This document shows, one piece after another, positions 25,656 through 33,899 of a stretch of 51,739 nt of DNA (positions are counted from its first letter, which is position 1; the number at the start of each line of letters is the position of its first letter). The position numbers and the translations under genes are program-made. This DNA is from Alphaproteobacteria bacterium (lineage in GTDB: Bacteria; Pseudomonadota; Alphaproteobacteria; Rhodobacterales; Rhodobacteraceae): contig RFGB01000300.1 in NCBI GenBank assembly GCA_003697125.1, positions 1 to 51,739 of the forward strand. The letters run 5' to 3'. The notes below the pieces were generated by a model. The model saw nothing but the letters and a program-made list of their open reading frames with translations. It ran no database searches and was not told the origin of the DNA.

Positions 25656-25661
25656 GGCCGC

Positions 25662-26036
25662 GTGACCGAACCCGAAGCCATCGCCGCCCTCGCCGCCCTG
25701 GCCCATCGCGACCGGCTGGCCGCCTTCCGGGCGCTGGTCGCCGCCGCGCCGGAGGGGCTGGCCTCGGGCGCGCTGGCCGCAAGGCTGGGCATTCCGCCCA
25801 CGCGGATGAGCTTCCACCTCGCGGCACTGGCCCGCGCCGGGCTGGTCGCGGCCAGCCGGCAGGGCAGGCAGGTGCGCTATGGCCTGGTCGATTCGCGGAT
25901 GCGCGCGCTGCTGGCCTTCCTGATGGCGGATTGCTGCGCGGGCCGGCCCGAGCTGTGCGGCGTGGCGCTTGCCCCCGGCGCGCCCTGGGCGGCGGGCCGA
26001 TGCACCGCCCCCGCCGATGACGGAGACGCGCAATGA
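25662..26036 (+). CDS. arsR: ArsR-family metalloregulator
   Basis: 124 residues with a GTG start. Winged helix-turn-helix repressor; LAARLGIPPTRMSFHLAALARAGLV (recognition helix about residues 38-62) followed by the wing SRQGRQVRYGLV. The classic CVC-type cysteines in the recognition helix are absent. Instead Cys91, Cys92 and Cys99 (DCCAGRPELCG) lie near the C-terminus, like the Acidithiobacillus-type ArsR that binds As(III) there. Overlaps arsC by ATGA. A palindrome directly upstream suggests autorepression. Confidence 0.88.
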   Translation: MTEPEAIAALAALAHRDRLAAFRALVAAAPEGLASGALAARLGIPPTRMSFHLAALARAGLVAASRQGRQVRYGLVDSRMRALLAFLMADCCAGRPELCGVALAPGAPWAAGRCTAPADDGDAQ

Positions 26037-26530
26037 CCGAGCCCCTGTCGGTGCTGTTCCTGTGCACGGCGAATTCGGCCCGCTCGATCATCGCCGAGGC
26101 GGTTCTGAACGCCGAGGGTCGCGGGCGGTTTCGCGCCTTCTCGGCCGGTGCCCGCCCGGCGGGGCGGGTCAATCCGCTGGCCATCGCCACCCTTGCCGAG
26201 GCGGGCTATCCCGTCGCCGGGCTGGACTCGAAGTCCTGGGACCGGTTCGCCGGTCCCGGCGCGCCGCGGATGGATGCGATCATCACCGTCTGCGACCAGG
26301 CGGCCGGCGAGCTCTGCCCGATCTGGCCGGGCCATCCGGTCACCGCCCATTGGGGCCTGCCCGATCCGGCGGCCGTCACCGGCGCCGAGGCCGAGCGCCG
26401 CGCGGCCTTCGCCGCCACGCTTGCCGCGCTGCGCCGGCGCATCGGCGCGCTGGTGTCGACGCCCGGGCTGTCCGCCGACCCGGCCCGGCTGCGCGCGCGG
26501 CTTGCCGCGATCGGTCAGGCCGAGGGCTGA
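26033..26530 (+). CDS. arsC: Arsenate reductase, low-molecular-weight phosphatase type
   Basis: 165 residues. Reduces As(V) to As(III) in the cytosol using thioredoxin-type electrons. The P-loop is CTANSARS (Cys11 and Arg17, the CX5R motif). Cys87 and Cys95 (TVCDQAAGELCP) fit the redox cysteine pair of the Staphylococcus pI258-type enzyme, and Asp111 in GLPDPA is the general acid. It starts in the arsR stop. No arsenite exporter is next to it. The last 16 bases overlap the convergent CDF gene. Confidence 0.9.
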   Translation: MTEPLSVLFLCTANSARSIIAEAVLNAEGRGRFRAFSAGARPAGRVNPLAIATLAEAGYPVAGLDSKSWDRFAGPGAPRMDAIITVCDQAAGELCPIWPGHPVTAHWGLPDPAAVTGAEAERRAAFAATLAALRRRIGALVSTPGLSADPARLRARLAAIGQAEG

Positions 26531-27444
26531 GCCTCCGCACCGCCCGCCCGGTCGCGCTCGGAACAGGCGCCGGGCCTTTCGGCCTGCAGCGTGGCATGGG
26601 CGATGCCGAATTCCTCGCGAAGCCGGGCGCGGGCCGCGGCGGTGATCGCCTCGGCCTCCTCCCAGCGATCCGGGGCGATCACCAGATGCGCCTCGACCGA
26701 GCTGCGATGCTCGTCGATCTGCCACAGATGCAGGTGATGCACCTCCTCGACGCCGGGCAGGCCGGCAAGGCGTGCCCGCAGCGCCTCGGGACCCGGACCG
26801 GGCGGCGTGCCCAGCATCAGGATGCGCAGCACCGGGCCGAGCGCGGCCGCCGCCTGCCACAGGATCCATCCCGCCACCATCAGCGTCACCAGCGGATCGG
26901 CAAGCCGCCAGTCCCAGATCAGCACCATCGCCCCGGCGACGATCACCGCCACCGAACCCAGCGCATCCGCGACATTGTGCAGGAAGGCCGCGCGGATGTT
27001 CAGGCTGTCGCGCGCCATGGCGCGGGTCAGCAGCGCGGTCACGGTGTCGATCACCAGCGCCAGCGCGGCAATCAGCACCACGGTCCAGCCCTCGACCGGG
27101 GGCGGATCGACCAGCCGGGCCAGCGCCTCGGCCACCAGCCACAGCCCCAGCACCAGAAGCGCCAGCAGGTTGACGAAGGCCGCGATGACCTCGGCCCGGC
27201 CATAGCCGAAGGTCATGCGCCCGTCGGCCGGCCGGCGCGCGATGCGTCGCGCCCCCCAGGCCAGCAGCAGCGCCACCGCGTCGGACAGATTGTGCAGCGC
27301 ATCGGCGATGAGCGCCAGGCTGCCCGAGAACAGCCCGCCCGCGACCTGCGCCAGCGTCAGGCCCAGATTGACCGCGATCGCCAGCGCCAGCCGGCGCCCG
27401 CCCGCATCGGTTCCGTGCCGGTGGTGGTGATGCATGCCCGCCAT
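26515..27444 (-). CDS. CDF-family divalent metal cation exporter (ZitB/CzcD-like)
   Basis: 309 residues. Six membrane helices and a cytosolic C-terminal domain. The transport-site residues are in TM2 (IADALHNLSDAVALLLAW: His and Asp four apart) and TM5 (RAAFLHNVADALGSVAVI). Such His/Asp sites favour zinc. A histidine-rich start (MAGMHHHHRHG) may bind metal. The C-terminal domain contains GVEEVHHLHLWQIDEHRSSVEAHLV. GGAAGGGG precedes ATG 27444. It runs toward arsC and is separated from the upstream BMP gene by a strong hairpin. Confidence 0.92.
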   Translation of the reverse strand: MAGMHHHHRHGTDAGGRRLALAIAVNLGLTLAQVAGGLFSGSLALIADALHNLSDAVALLLAWGARRIARRPADGRMTFGYGRAEVIAAFVNLLALLVLGLWLVAEALARLVDPPPVEGWTVVLIAALALVIDTVTALLTRAMARDSLNIRAAFLHNVADALGSVAVIVAGAMVLIWDWRLADPLVTLMVAGWILWQAAAALGPVLRILMLGTPPGPGPEALRARLAGLPGVEEVHHLHLWQIDEHRSSVEAHLVIAPDRWEEAEAITAAARARLREEFGIAHATLQAERPGACSERDRAGGAEAQPSA

Positions 27445-27466
27445 CGATCCGGCCCCTTCCGGCAGG

Positions 27467-27492
27467 GCGGCGCCCCGGGGGCGGGGCGCCGC
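27467..27492 (-). other. Strong hairpin between the BMP gene and the CDF gene
   Basis: GCGGCGCCCC (27467-27476) pairs perfectly with GGGGCGCCGC (27483-27492) around six bases. It starts seven bases after the stop of the last purine-operon gene on the minus strand. Without a U-run it could act in Rho-dependent termination or protect the operon 3' end. Confidence 0.5.
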
Positions 27493-27498
27493 GGTGAC

Positions 27499-28584
27499 CT
27501 ACCTTGGCAGGCTGTCGGTGATTCCCTCGACATAGAAATCCATGCCGAGAAGCGTGGCATCGTCGGCCGTCTCGCCCGGCGCCAGCCAGGGCGAGCCGTC
27601 CTGCTTGCGGATCGGTCCGGTGAAGGGGTGCAGCCGGCCCGCGGCGATGGCGATCGCCGCATCCATGGCCTGCTTGCGCACCTCGAAGGGGACGCGGTCC
27701 GAGAAGCCGCCGATCTCGGTCATGCCGCTGGCGATCCCGCCCCAGGTGTCGGTGCTCTCCCAGGTTCCATCCAGAACCGCCTTGGCGCGGGCGATGTAGT
27801 AGGGGTTCCAGTTGTCGATGATCGAGGACAGCCGCGCATTGGGGCCGAATTCGCGCATGTCCGACGCCTGACCGAAGGCGTAGATCCCCTTCTCCTCGGC
27901 GATGGTCATCGCCGCGGGGCTGTCGGTGTGCTGCATCAGCACGTCGCAGCCCTGCTCGATCAGCGCGTTGGCGGCATCGGCCTCCTTGGCGGGGTCGAAC
28001 CAGGTCGAGACCCAGACGATCTTGAACTGCACCTTCGGGTTGACCGAGCGGGCGGCGAGGAAGGCCGCGTTGATCCCGCGCACCACCTCGGGGATGCGGA
28101 AGGAGGCGATGTAGCCGATGGTGTTGGTCCGCGTCATGTGCCCGGCGATCAGGCCGATGACATGGCGCCCTTCGTAGAAGCGGGCGGAATAGGTCGAGAC
28201 ATTGGGCGCGCGCTTGTAGCCGGTGGCGTGTTCGAACTTCACGTTCGGGAACTGGCGCGCGACCTTGATGACCTGATCCATGTAGCCGAAGGAGGTGGCG
28301 AAGATCAGGTCGGCGCCGCTGCGGGCCATCTGGGTCAGCACGCGCTCGGCATCGGGGCCTTCGGGCACGCTTTCGACATAGCTGGTCTCGACCCGCTCGC
28401 CCAGCGCGGCCTCGACCGCCTTGCGCCCCTGGTCATGCTGATAGGACCAGCCGAAATCCCCCACCGGGCCGACATACATGAAGGCGGCCTTGATCTTCTG
28501 CTTCGCCTGGGCGCGCACGCGGGCCGCACCCAGCGCCAGCGCGGCGGCGGTGCCGGCCATCAGCGTTCTGCGGGTGATGTTCAT
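27499..28584 (-). CDS. BMP-family (nucleoside/purine) ABC transporter substrate-binding protein
   Basis: 361 residues. Twin-arginine-like signal MNITRRTLMAGTAAALALGA with cleavage near residue 24-26. The mature part belongs to the basic membrane protein family (KIKAAFMYVGPVGDFGWSYQHDQG), whose members bind nucleosides or purines. GYIASFRIPEVVRGINAA and TWFDPAKEADAANALIEQG are typical. AGGAGGAATGCG before ATG 28584 decides the start. It is the last gene of the operon with xanthine dehydrogenase, so a purine or its nucleoside is the probable ligand. Confidence 0.92.
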   Translation of the reverse strand: MNITRRTLMAGTAAALALGAARVRAQAKQKIKAAFMYVGPVGDFGWSYQHDQGRKAVEAALGERVETSYVESVPEGPDAERVLTQMARSGADLIFATSFGYMDQVIKVARQFPNVKFEHATGYKRAPNVSTYSARFYEGRHVIGLIAGHMTRTNTIGYIASFRIPEVVRGINAAFLAARSVNPKVQFKIVWVSTWFDPAKEADAANALIEQGCDVLMQHTDSPAAMTIAEEKGIYAFGQASDMREFGPNARLSSIIDNWNPYYIARAKAVLDGTWESTDTWGGIASGMTEIGGFSDRVPFEVRKQAMDAAIAIAAGRLHPFTGPIRKQDGSPWLAPGETADDATLLGMDFYVEGITDSLPR

Positions 28585-28609
28585 CGCATTCCTCCTGTCG
28601 CGGTTCATT

Positions 28610-29500
28610 TCAGCCAGAAGCATCGAACACCCGGCCCAGGCAGGCGGGCGCGCCCAGCGCCGCGCGGCTGCGCCCGGCCGAGATCAGGACCAGCACGAGG
28701 ATGGTCATCAGATAGGGCGCCATCGACATCCAGGCCGACCCTATCCCCAGCCCCAGCGCCTGCAGGTTCAGCTGAAGGATGGTGACGCCACCGAACAGCC
28801 AGGCCCCCAGCACCACCCGGGCGGGGCGCCACGAGGCGAAGACGACGATGGCCAGCGCGATCCAGCCCGCCCCGGCGGTCATCCCCTCGGTCCATTGCGG
28901 CACGCGCACCAGGCTGAGATGCGCGCCACCCAGCCCCGCGCAGGCGCCCCCGAAGGCGATGGCCGCCAGCCGGATCGCCACCACCGGATAGCCCAGCGCG
29001 TGGGCGGCATCGTGGTTCTCGCCCACCGCGCGCAGGATCAGCCCGGGGCGGCTGCGGGCCAGGAACCACCATACCGCGCCGGCCAGCGCCAGCCCCAGCG
29101 GCACCATCACGTCGATCTGCCCGGCAAGCCGGGTGGCGGGGGGCGGCTTGATACCGGAATAGGGCTGCCCGATCAGCGCCGCCAGACCCAGCCCGAACAT
29201 GGTCAGCGCCAGCCCGGTCGCCACCTGATTGGCCAGCAGGATCTGGGTCAGGAGCCCGAACAGCAGCGCCAGCGCCGCCCCCGCCGCCGCCGCCGCCAGG
29301 AAGCCCAGCGCCGGGCTTGCCGTGGCCACCGCGGCGGCGAAACCCGCGATGGCGCCGATGATCATCATGCCCTCGACGCCGAGGTTGAGCACGCCCGAGC
29401 GCTCGACGACCAGCTCGCCCATGGCCGCCCAGATCAGGGGCGTCGCCGCGGCGAGCAGGCTGGCGAGCAGCAGCAGCGGGTCGAGTGCGGCGAGATCCAT
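28610..29500 (-). CDS. Nucleoside-type ABC transporter permease (second)
   Basis: 296 residues, branched-chain permease fold (YufQ/NupC-like). ATPLIWAAMGELVVERSGVLNLGVEGMM is the hallmark start of this permease subgroup (shortened here: GELVVERSGVLNLGVEGMM). About eight to nine helices; ENHDAAHALGYPVVAIRLAAI resembles the EAA-like loop. ATG 29500 overlaps the stop of the other permease by one base (TGATG). Pairs with that permease, the double ATPase and the BMP protein. Confidence 0.9.
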   Translation of the reverse strand: MDLAALDPLLLLASLLAAATPLIWAAMGELVVERSGVLNLGVEGMMIIGAIAGFAAAVATASPALGFLAAAAAGAALALLFGLLTQILLANQVATGLALTMFGLGLAALIGQPYSGIKPPPATRLAGQIDVMVPLGLALAGAVWWFLARSRPGLILRAVGENHDAAHALGYPVVAIRLAAIAFGGACAGLGGAHLSLVRVPQWTEGMTAGAGWIALAIVVFASWRPARVVLGAWLFGGVTILQLNLQALGLGIGSAWMSMAPYLMTILVLVLISAGRSRAALGAPACLGRVFDASG

Positions 29501-30564
29501 CACCTTGCCCTCCGCACCAGGCGCAGCCGATAATGCACCAGCAGGTTCACCGCCAGAAGCGCGAAAAGCAGCATGCCGCGGAAGGTCTCGTTCGCCGCCG
29601 CGGGAATGCCCAGGACATATTGCGCCTGTTCCCCGCCGACATAGGTCAGCGCCATCACCGCGCCGGCCAGCAGGATGCCCAGCGGGTCCAGCCGGCCGAG
29701 GAAGGCGACGATGATCGCGGTGAAGCCGTAGCCCACCGGCAGCGAGGGCGCCAGCTGGCCGGCGGGCCCGGCGGCCTCGAACATCCCCGCCAGCCCCGCC
29801 GCCGCGCCCGACAGCGCGAGGCAGATCACCGTCATCCGCCCCGCCTCGACCCCGGCGAAGGCCGCCGCGCGCGGCGCCTCGCCCAGAAGCCGGCTGCGAA
29901 AGCCGAACAGGTGGCGGCGGCTGACGAAGGCGGCCAGCGCCACCGCGATCAGCGTGACCGGCACGCCCAGATGCACGCGGCTGCCTTCCAGCACCAGGGG
30001 CAGCAGCGCGCTGTCGTGGAAGTTGCGCGACAGCGGGAAGTTGAAGCCCTGCGGGTCGCGCAGCGGCCCCGAGACCATGGCGATCAGGAACTGCTCGGCA
30101 ACATAGACCAGCATCAGGCTGACCAGGATCTCGGATGCGTTGAACCGCGTCTTCAGGATCGCGGGGATCAGCGCCCAGCCCAGCCCCGCCAGGATTCCCG
30201 CCAGCGCCATCAGCGGCAGGAGCCACAGACCGGGCACGTCATGGAAGGCCAGCGCCACCGCCCCCGCGGCCAGTGCGCCCATGATGAACTGCCCCTCGGC
30301 CCCGATGTTCCACACCCCGGCGCGGAAGCCGAAGGACAGCCCCAGCGCGATCAGGACCAGCGGCGTGCCCTTCACCAGAAGCTCGGTGCGCGAATAGCCA
30401 TCCAGCAGCGGATCGACGAAGATCACCCGCATCGCCGCCACCGGATCCTTGCCCAGCGCGGCGAAGAGAAGCCCGCCCAGCAGCAGCGTCAGCAGCACCG
30501 CCGCCAGCGGCGTCAGCGCCTGCATCGCCCGCGACGGTTCCGGCCGGGGCTCAAGCCGCAGCAT
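29500..30564 (-). CDS. Nucleoside-type ABC transporter permease (first)
   Basis: 354 residues, YufP/NupB-like. TELLVKGTPLVLIALGLSF followed by RAGVWNIGAEGQFIMGALA is the diagnostic block (residues about 61-99). Roughly nine to ten helices. GEAPRAAAFAGVEAGRMTVI fits the ATPase-contact loop. The start at 30564 overlaps the ATPase gene by 14 bases; an in-frame ATG at residue 14 (MQALTPLAAV) is an alternative start just beyond that overlap. Confidence 0.9.
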   Translation of the reverse strand: MLRLEPRPEPSRAMQALTPLAAVLLTLLLGGLLFAALGKDPVAAMRVIFVDPLLDGYSRTELLVKGTPLVLIALGLSFGFRAGVWNIGAEGQFIMGALAAGAVALAFHDVPGLWLLPLMALAGILAGLGWALIPAILKTRFNASEILVSLMLVYVAEQFLIAMVSGPLRDPQGFNFPLSRNFHDSALLPLVLEGSRVHLGVPVTLIAVALAAFVSRRHLFGFRSRLLGEAPRAAAFAGVEAGRMTVICLALSGAAAGLAGMFEAAGPAGQLAPSLPVGYGFTAIIVAFLGRLDPLGILLAGAVMALTYVGGEQAQYVLGIPAAANETFRGMLLFALLAVNLLVHYRLRLVRRAR

Positions 30565-32065
30565 CGTCGCCCCCTTCGGCCGCGCCGCCCAGCATCAGGC
30601 CGATCTCGTCCACCGTCAGCCCGGCGGTGGACCGCACCGCGCTGAGCCGCCCGCCGACCAGCGCGGCGAAGCCGGTGGAGATCTCCATCAGCTCGTCAAG
30701 ATCCTGGCTGATCACCAGCACCCCGGTTCCCGATGCGGCCAGATCGACCAGCGCCCGGCGGATGGCGGCGGCCGCCGCGGCATCGACCCCCCAGCTCGGC
30801 TGGTTGACCGCCAGCACCGCGGGGCGCTGCAGGATCTCGCGCCCGATGACGAATTTCTGCAGATTGCCGCCCGACAGCGATCGCGCGGCGTGATCCACCC
30901 CCGCGCAGCGCACGTCGAAGGCGGCGACAATTGCCCGCGCGAACTCCGCCGCCGCGCCCCAGCGGATGATCCCCGCCCGCGCCAGCCGCATCCGCACCAG
31001 CCCCGAGATCAGCGCATTCTCCACCAGGGTCATGTCCGGGGCGGCGGCATGGCCCAGACGCTCCTCGGGCGCGGTGCACAGGCCCAGACCGCGCCGCGCT
31101 TCCGGGCCCAGAGGCCCGATATCGGTTCCTGCCAGCAGGATCTGCCCCGGGCCGGCGCGCCGTTCGCCCGACAGCGCGGCCAGAAGCTCCTCCTGCCCGT
31201 TGCCGGCCACCCCGCCGATGCCGAGGATCTCGCCCTCGCGCAGCGTCAGCGAGATGTCGCTAAGCGGGGTGCCGAAGCGCCCCGGCGCGGGCAGGGTCAG
31301 CCCGCGCAGTTCCAGAAGCGTGCGGGTTCCCGCCCGCCCGGCCCGGGCGGGGGGCGCCAGCACGGCGCCGACCATCATCTCGGCCAGGCTGCGGGCGGTC
31401 TGGGTGCGCGGGTCGCAAGTCGCCACCACCCGCCCCCCGCGCAGGATGGTGGCGCGGTCGCACAGCGCGCGGATCTCCTCGAGCTTGTGGGAGATGTAGA
31501 GCACCGCCACCCCTTCCGCGGCCAGCCGGCGCAGGGTGGCGAACAGGGTCTCGACCTCGCCCGGCGTCAGCACCGATGTCGGCTCGTCCATGATCAAGAG
31601 GCGCGGGCCCTGCAGCAGGCAGCGGACGATCTCGACCCGCTGGCGTTCGCCCGCCGACAGCGTGCCCACCGCCCGGTCGGGGTCGAGCGGCAGGCCATAG
31701 GCGGCCGACACCTCGGCGATGCGCCGGGCCAGCCCGCGCATCGGCGTGGCCGGCCCCAGGCCCAGCGCGATGTTCTCGGCCACGCTCAGCGCCTCGAACA
31801 GGCTGAAATGCTGGAAGACCATGGCGATTCCCGCCGCCCGCGCCGCGGCGGGGCCCGCCGGGGCATAGGGCCTGCCGTCCAGGGTCATGCGTCCCGCGTC
31901 CGGGCGCACGAGGCCGTAGATCATCTTGACCAGCGTCGACTTGCCCGCACCGTTCTCGCCCAGAAGCGCGTGGATCTCGCCCGGGGCGATCGACAGCGAC
32001 ACCCCGTCATTGGCCCGGACGCCGGGATAGTCCTTGGTCAGCCCCTCGATGGTCAGAAGGCTCAT
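30551..32065 (-). CDS. Nucleoside-type ABC transporter, double ATP-binding protein
   Basis: 504 residues with two ABC domains in tandem (sugar/nucleoside importer type). First domain: Walker A GENGAGKST at 36-44, signature LSAGERQR, Walker B LLIMDEPTSVL. Second domain: degenerate Walker A GVAGNGQEELL, signature LSGGNLQKFVIGREI, degenerate Walker B VLAVNQPSWG where the catalytic glutamate is not conserved. Such asymmetry is normal in this family. ATG 32065 overlaps the stop of the BtuF-like gene. Confidence 0.94.
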   Translation of the reverse strand: MSLLTIEGLTKDYPGVRANDGVSLSIAPGEIHALLGENGAGKSTLVKMIYGLVRPDAGRMTLDGRPYAPAGPAAARAAGIAMVFQHFSLFEALSVAENIALGLGPATPMRGLARRIAEVSAAYGLPLDPDRAVGTLSAGERQRVEIVRCLLQGPRLLIMDEPTSVLTPGEVETLFATLRRLAAEGVAVLYISHKLEEIRALCDRATILRGGRVVATCDPRTQTARSLAEMMVGAVLAPPARAGRAGTRTLLELRGLTLPAPGRFGTPLSDISLTLREGEILGIGGVAGNGQEELLAALSGERRAGPGQILLAGTDIGPLGPEARRGLGLCTAPEERLGHAAAPDMTLVENALISGLVRMRLARAGIIRWGAAAEFARAIVAAFDVRCAGVDHAARSLSGGNLQKFVIGREILQRPAVLAVNQPSWGVDAAAAAAIRRALVDLAASGTGVLVISQDLDELMEISTGFAALVGGRLSAVRSTAGLTVDEIGLMLGGAAEGGDDAAA

Positions 32066-32865
32066 GCCGCCGCCTCCGCGCCGGCGCGGGCGGCATCGAT
32101 GGCCTGCGCCACCGCCGCCAGCCCGTCGGTCAGCACCGCGGGTCCGGGGGCGAGAAGGATCGGCGCGCGGATCTCGGCGATGCGTCCCGCGCGCACCGCC
32201 GGCACCGCCTGCCAGCCCGGCCGGTCACGGATGCGTTCGGGGCGCACCCGTCGCCCGCACCAGGACGCGATGATCAGTTCGGGGGCGCGGGCGATCACCT
32301 CGGCATCGGTGACGATGCGCTCGCGCGCCGTGGCGGCCCGGGCGCGGTCGGCGAAGATGTCGCGCCCCCCCGCCAGCGCCACCAGCTCCGAGATCCAGCC
32401 GATCCCGGCGATCATCGGCCGGTCCCATTCCTCGACATAGACCGGCAGCGGCGGCAGGCCGCGGCGCGGGGCGGCCACCGCCTCGATCCCGGCCTCAAGC
32501 CGCGCGATCAGCGCCGCCGCCCGCGCCTCGGCCCCGACCAGCGCGCCCAGCGTGGCGATCATCGCCAGGATTCCGGCGATGTCGCGCTGGTTGAAGGCGT
32601 GCACCGCCACCCCGGCCCGGATCAGCGCCGCGGCGATGTCGGCCTGGATGTCGGAATAGACCAGCACCAGGTCGGGATCGAGGGCGAGGATCCGGGGCAG
32701 GTCGGCCGAGGAGAAGGCGCCGACGCGGGGCTTCTCGCGCCGCACCCGGGCGGGGCGGACGGCATAGCCGGTCACGCCGACGATCCGGGCCTCCTCGCCG
32801 AGGAGGTAGAGGGTCTCGACCGTCTCGGCCGACAGGCAGACGATGCGCCGGGGCAGGCGGGTCAT
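32062..32865 (-). CDS. BtuF-like (class III) binding protein without signal peptide
   Basis: 267 residues. MTRLPRRIVCLSAETVETLYLLGEEARIVGVTGYA-type start (quoted in part: RIVCLSAETVETLYLLG) and the helical-backbone metal receptor fold (DLPRILALDPDLVLVYSDIQADIAAAL). BtuF/FhuD relatives carry cobalamin, heme or siderophores in the periplasm, but this one has no signal peptide or lipobox and would be cytosolic. It overlaps xdhC and the ATPase gene by ATGA on both sides, so it is co-translated with the xanthine dehydrogenase maturation factor. A role in cofactor handling is conceivable; function unknown. Confidence 0.8.
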   Translation of the reverse strand: MTRLPRRIVCLSAETVETLYLLGEEARIVGVTGYAVRPARVRREKPRVGAFSSADLPRILALDPDLVLVYSDIQADIAAALIRAGVAVHAFNQRDIAGILAMIATLGALVGAEARAAALIARLEAGIEAVAAPRRGLPPLPVYVEEWDRPMIAGIGWISELVALAGGRDIFADRARAATARERIVTDAEVIARAPELIIASWCGRRVRPERIRDRPGWQAVPAVRAGRIAEIRAPILLAPGPAVLTDGLAAVAQAIDAARAGAEAAA

Positions 32866-33899
32866 GCCGCGCCCCCCGCATCCGCGCCCCCCGCATCGGC
32901 GCCGCCGGTCTCCGCGCCCTGCCCGGCGTCCCCGGCGCCCAGTGCCAGAAGCTGCGCCGCGACCCCGATGGCGATCGCCGCGGGCGCCTTTCCCAGCGCC
33001 TTGTCGCCGATGGGGCAGACCAGCCGGGCGATGGCGGCCTCGCCATGGCCCAGCGCCCTGAGCCGCGAGCGGAAGCGCGCGGCCTTGCTGTCCGAGCCGA
33101 TCAGCCCCGCCCAGCGGAACGGCCGGGCCAGGATGCGGTGGCAGATCTCCAGATCCAGGGCATGGGAATAGGTCATCACCAGATGCGCCGCATCGGGCCC
33201 GCCCAGCGCCACGGCGTCGGCGGGGTTGGCCGCCACCAGGCGTTCGGCATGGGGCGGGATCGTCGGCGGGAAGCGCTCGGGCGCGTCATCGACCCAGACC
33301 ACCTGCCAGTCCAGCCCCTCCAGCACCCGCACCACCGCCCGCCCGACATGGCCCGCGCCGTAGAGGAACAGCCGTCGCGCCGGCCGGGCCCAGGCTTCCG
33401 CGATCCAGCCGCCCGCGAGCCGGGGTGCGTCCTGCGCCGTGCCCTGCCGGGCGGCGCGGGCCAGGGCGCGGGCGCCAAGGGGGATGCGCGGCCCGTCATG
33501 CCCGGGGTCCGCCGGCGGCAGGCCCGGGGCGAGAGGCCGGGCGAATATCGCCGCCCCGCGCGCGCGCAGCGCGGCGATCGCGTCGATCTCGGCCGGGCCG
33601 AAGCGCTCCAGCACCAGCCGCACCGCGCCGCCGCAGCACTGCCCCAGGGCCGGCCCCAGCGGCAGGCGCATCTCCTCGCGCGCCCAGGGGCGGGCCTCGG
33701 CCAGAAGCGCCCGCGCCCGCGCCGCGGCCTGCCATTCCAGCGCGCCGCCGCCGATCGTTCCCTCTGCGCCGTGCGGGGTCAGGATCATCGCCGCCCCCGG
33801 CTCGCGCGGGGCCGAGCCCTCGACCGCGGCCACGACCACGCGCACCGCGGCCCCCGACCGGGCCACCGCCGCCGCAAGGCTGTCGGGATCGAAGCTCAC
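32862..33899 (-). CDS. xdhC: Xanthine dehydrogenase accessory protein XdhC
   Basis: 345 residues with GTG start overlapping the xdhB stop (GTGA). XdhC binds molybdenum cofactor, promotes its sulfuration and inserts it into XdhB. The N-terminal domain has VAAVEGSAPREPGAAMILTP and GTIGGGALEW; LGPALGQCCGG contains the cysteines thought to hold Moco. The Rossmann-like C-terminal domain reads RRLFLYGAGHVGRAVVRVLEG, and AHLVMTYSHALDLEIC matches the family. The tail after about residue 325 is a GGADA repeat with no counterpart I recognise. Confidence 0.94.
   Translation of the reverse strand: MSFDPDSLAAAVARSGAAVRVVVAAVEGSAPREPGAAMILTPHGAEGTIGGGALEWQAAARARALLAEARPWAREEMRLPLGPALGQCCGGAVRLVLERFGPAEIDAIAALRARGAAIFARPLAPGLPPADPGHDGPRIPLGARALARAARQGTAQDAPRLAGGWIAEAWARPARRLFLYGAGHVGRAVVRVLEGLDWQVVWVDDAPERFPPTIPPHAERLVAANPADAVALGGPDAAHLVMTYSHALDLEICHRILARPFRWAGLIGSDSKAARFRSRLRALGHGEAAIARLVCPIGDKALGKAPAAIAIGVAAQLLALGAGDAGQGAETGGADAGGADAGGAA
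32869..32913 (-). repeat. 15-bp tandem repeat in the 3' end of xdhC
   Basis: GCGCCCCCCGCATCC (32869-32883), GCGCCCCCCGCATCG (32884-32898) and a diverged GCGCCGCCGGTCTCC (32899-32913) follow each other. On the minus strand they encode the Gly-Gly-Ala-Asp-Ala tail of XdhC. In-frame slippage would change only tail length. Confidence 0.7.

Noticed and set aside
25969-28785. A 938-codon plus-strand open frame over arsC, the CDF gene and the BMP gene
   Set aside because: Overlaps three supported genes in other frames and has no recognisable fold. The true arsC is in a different plus-strand frame.
32860-32915. A CRISPR-like or regulatory repeat at the end of xdhC
   Set aside because: The units are 15 bases, directly adjacent without spacers and in the coding frame; a simple coding tandem repeat explains them.
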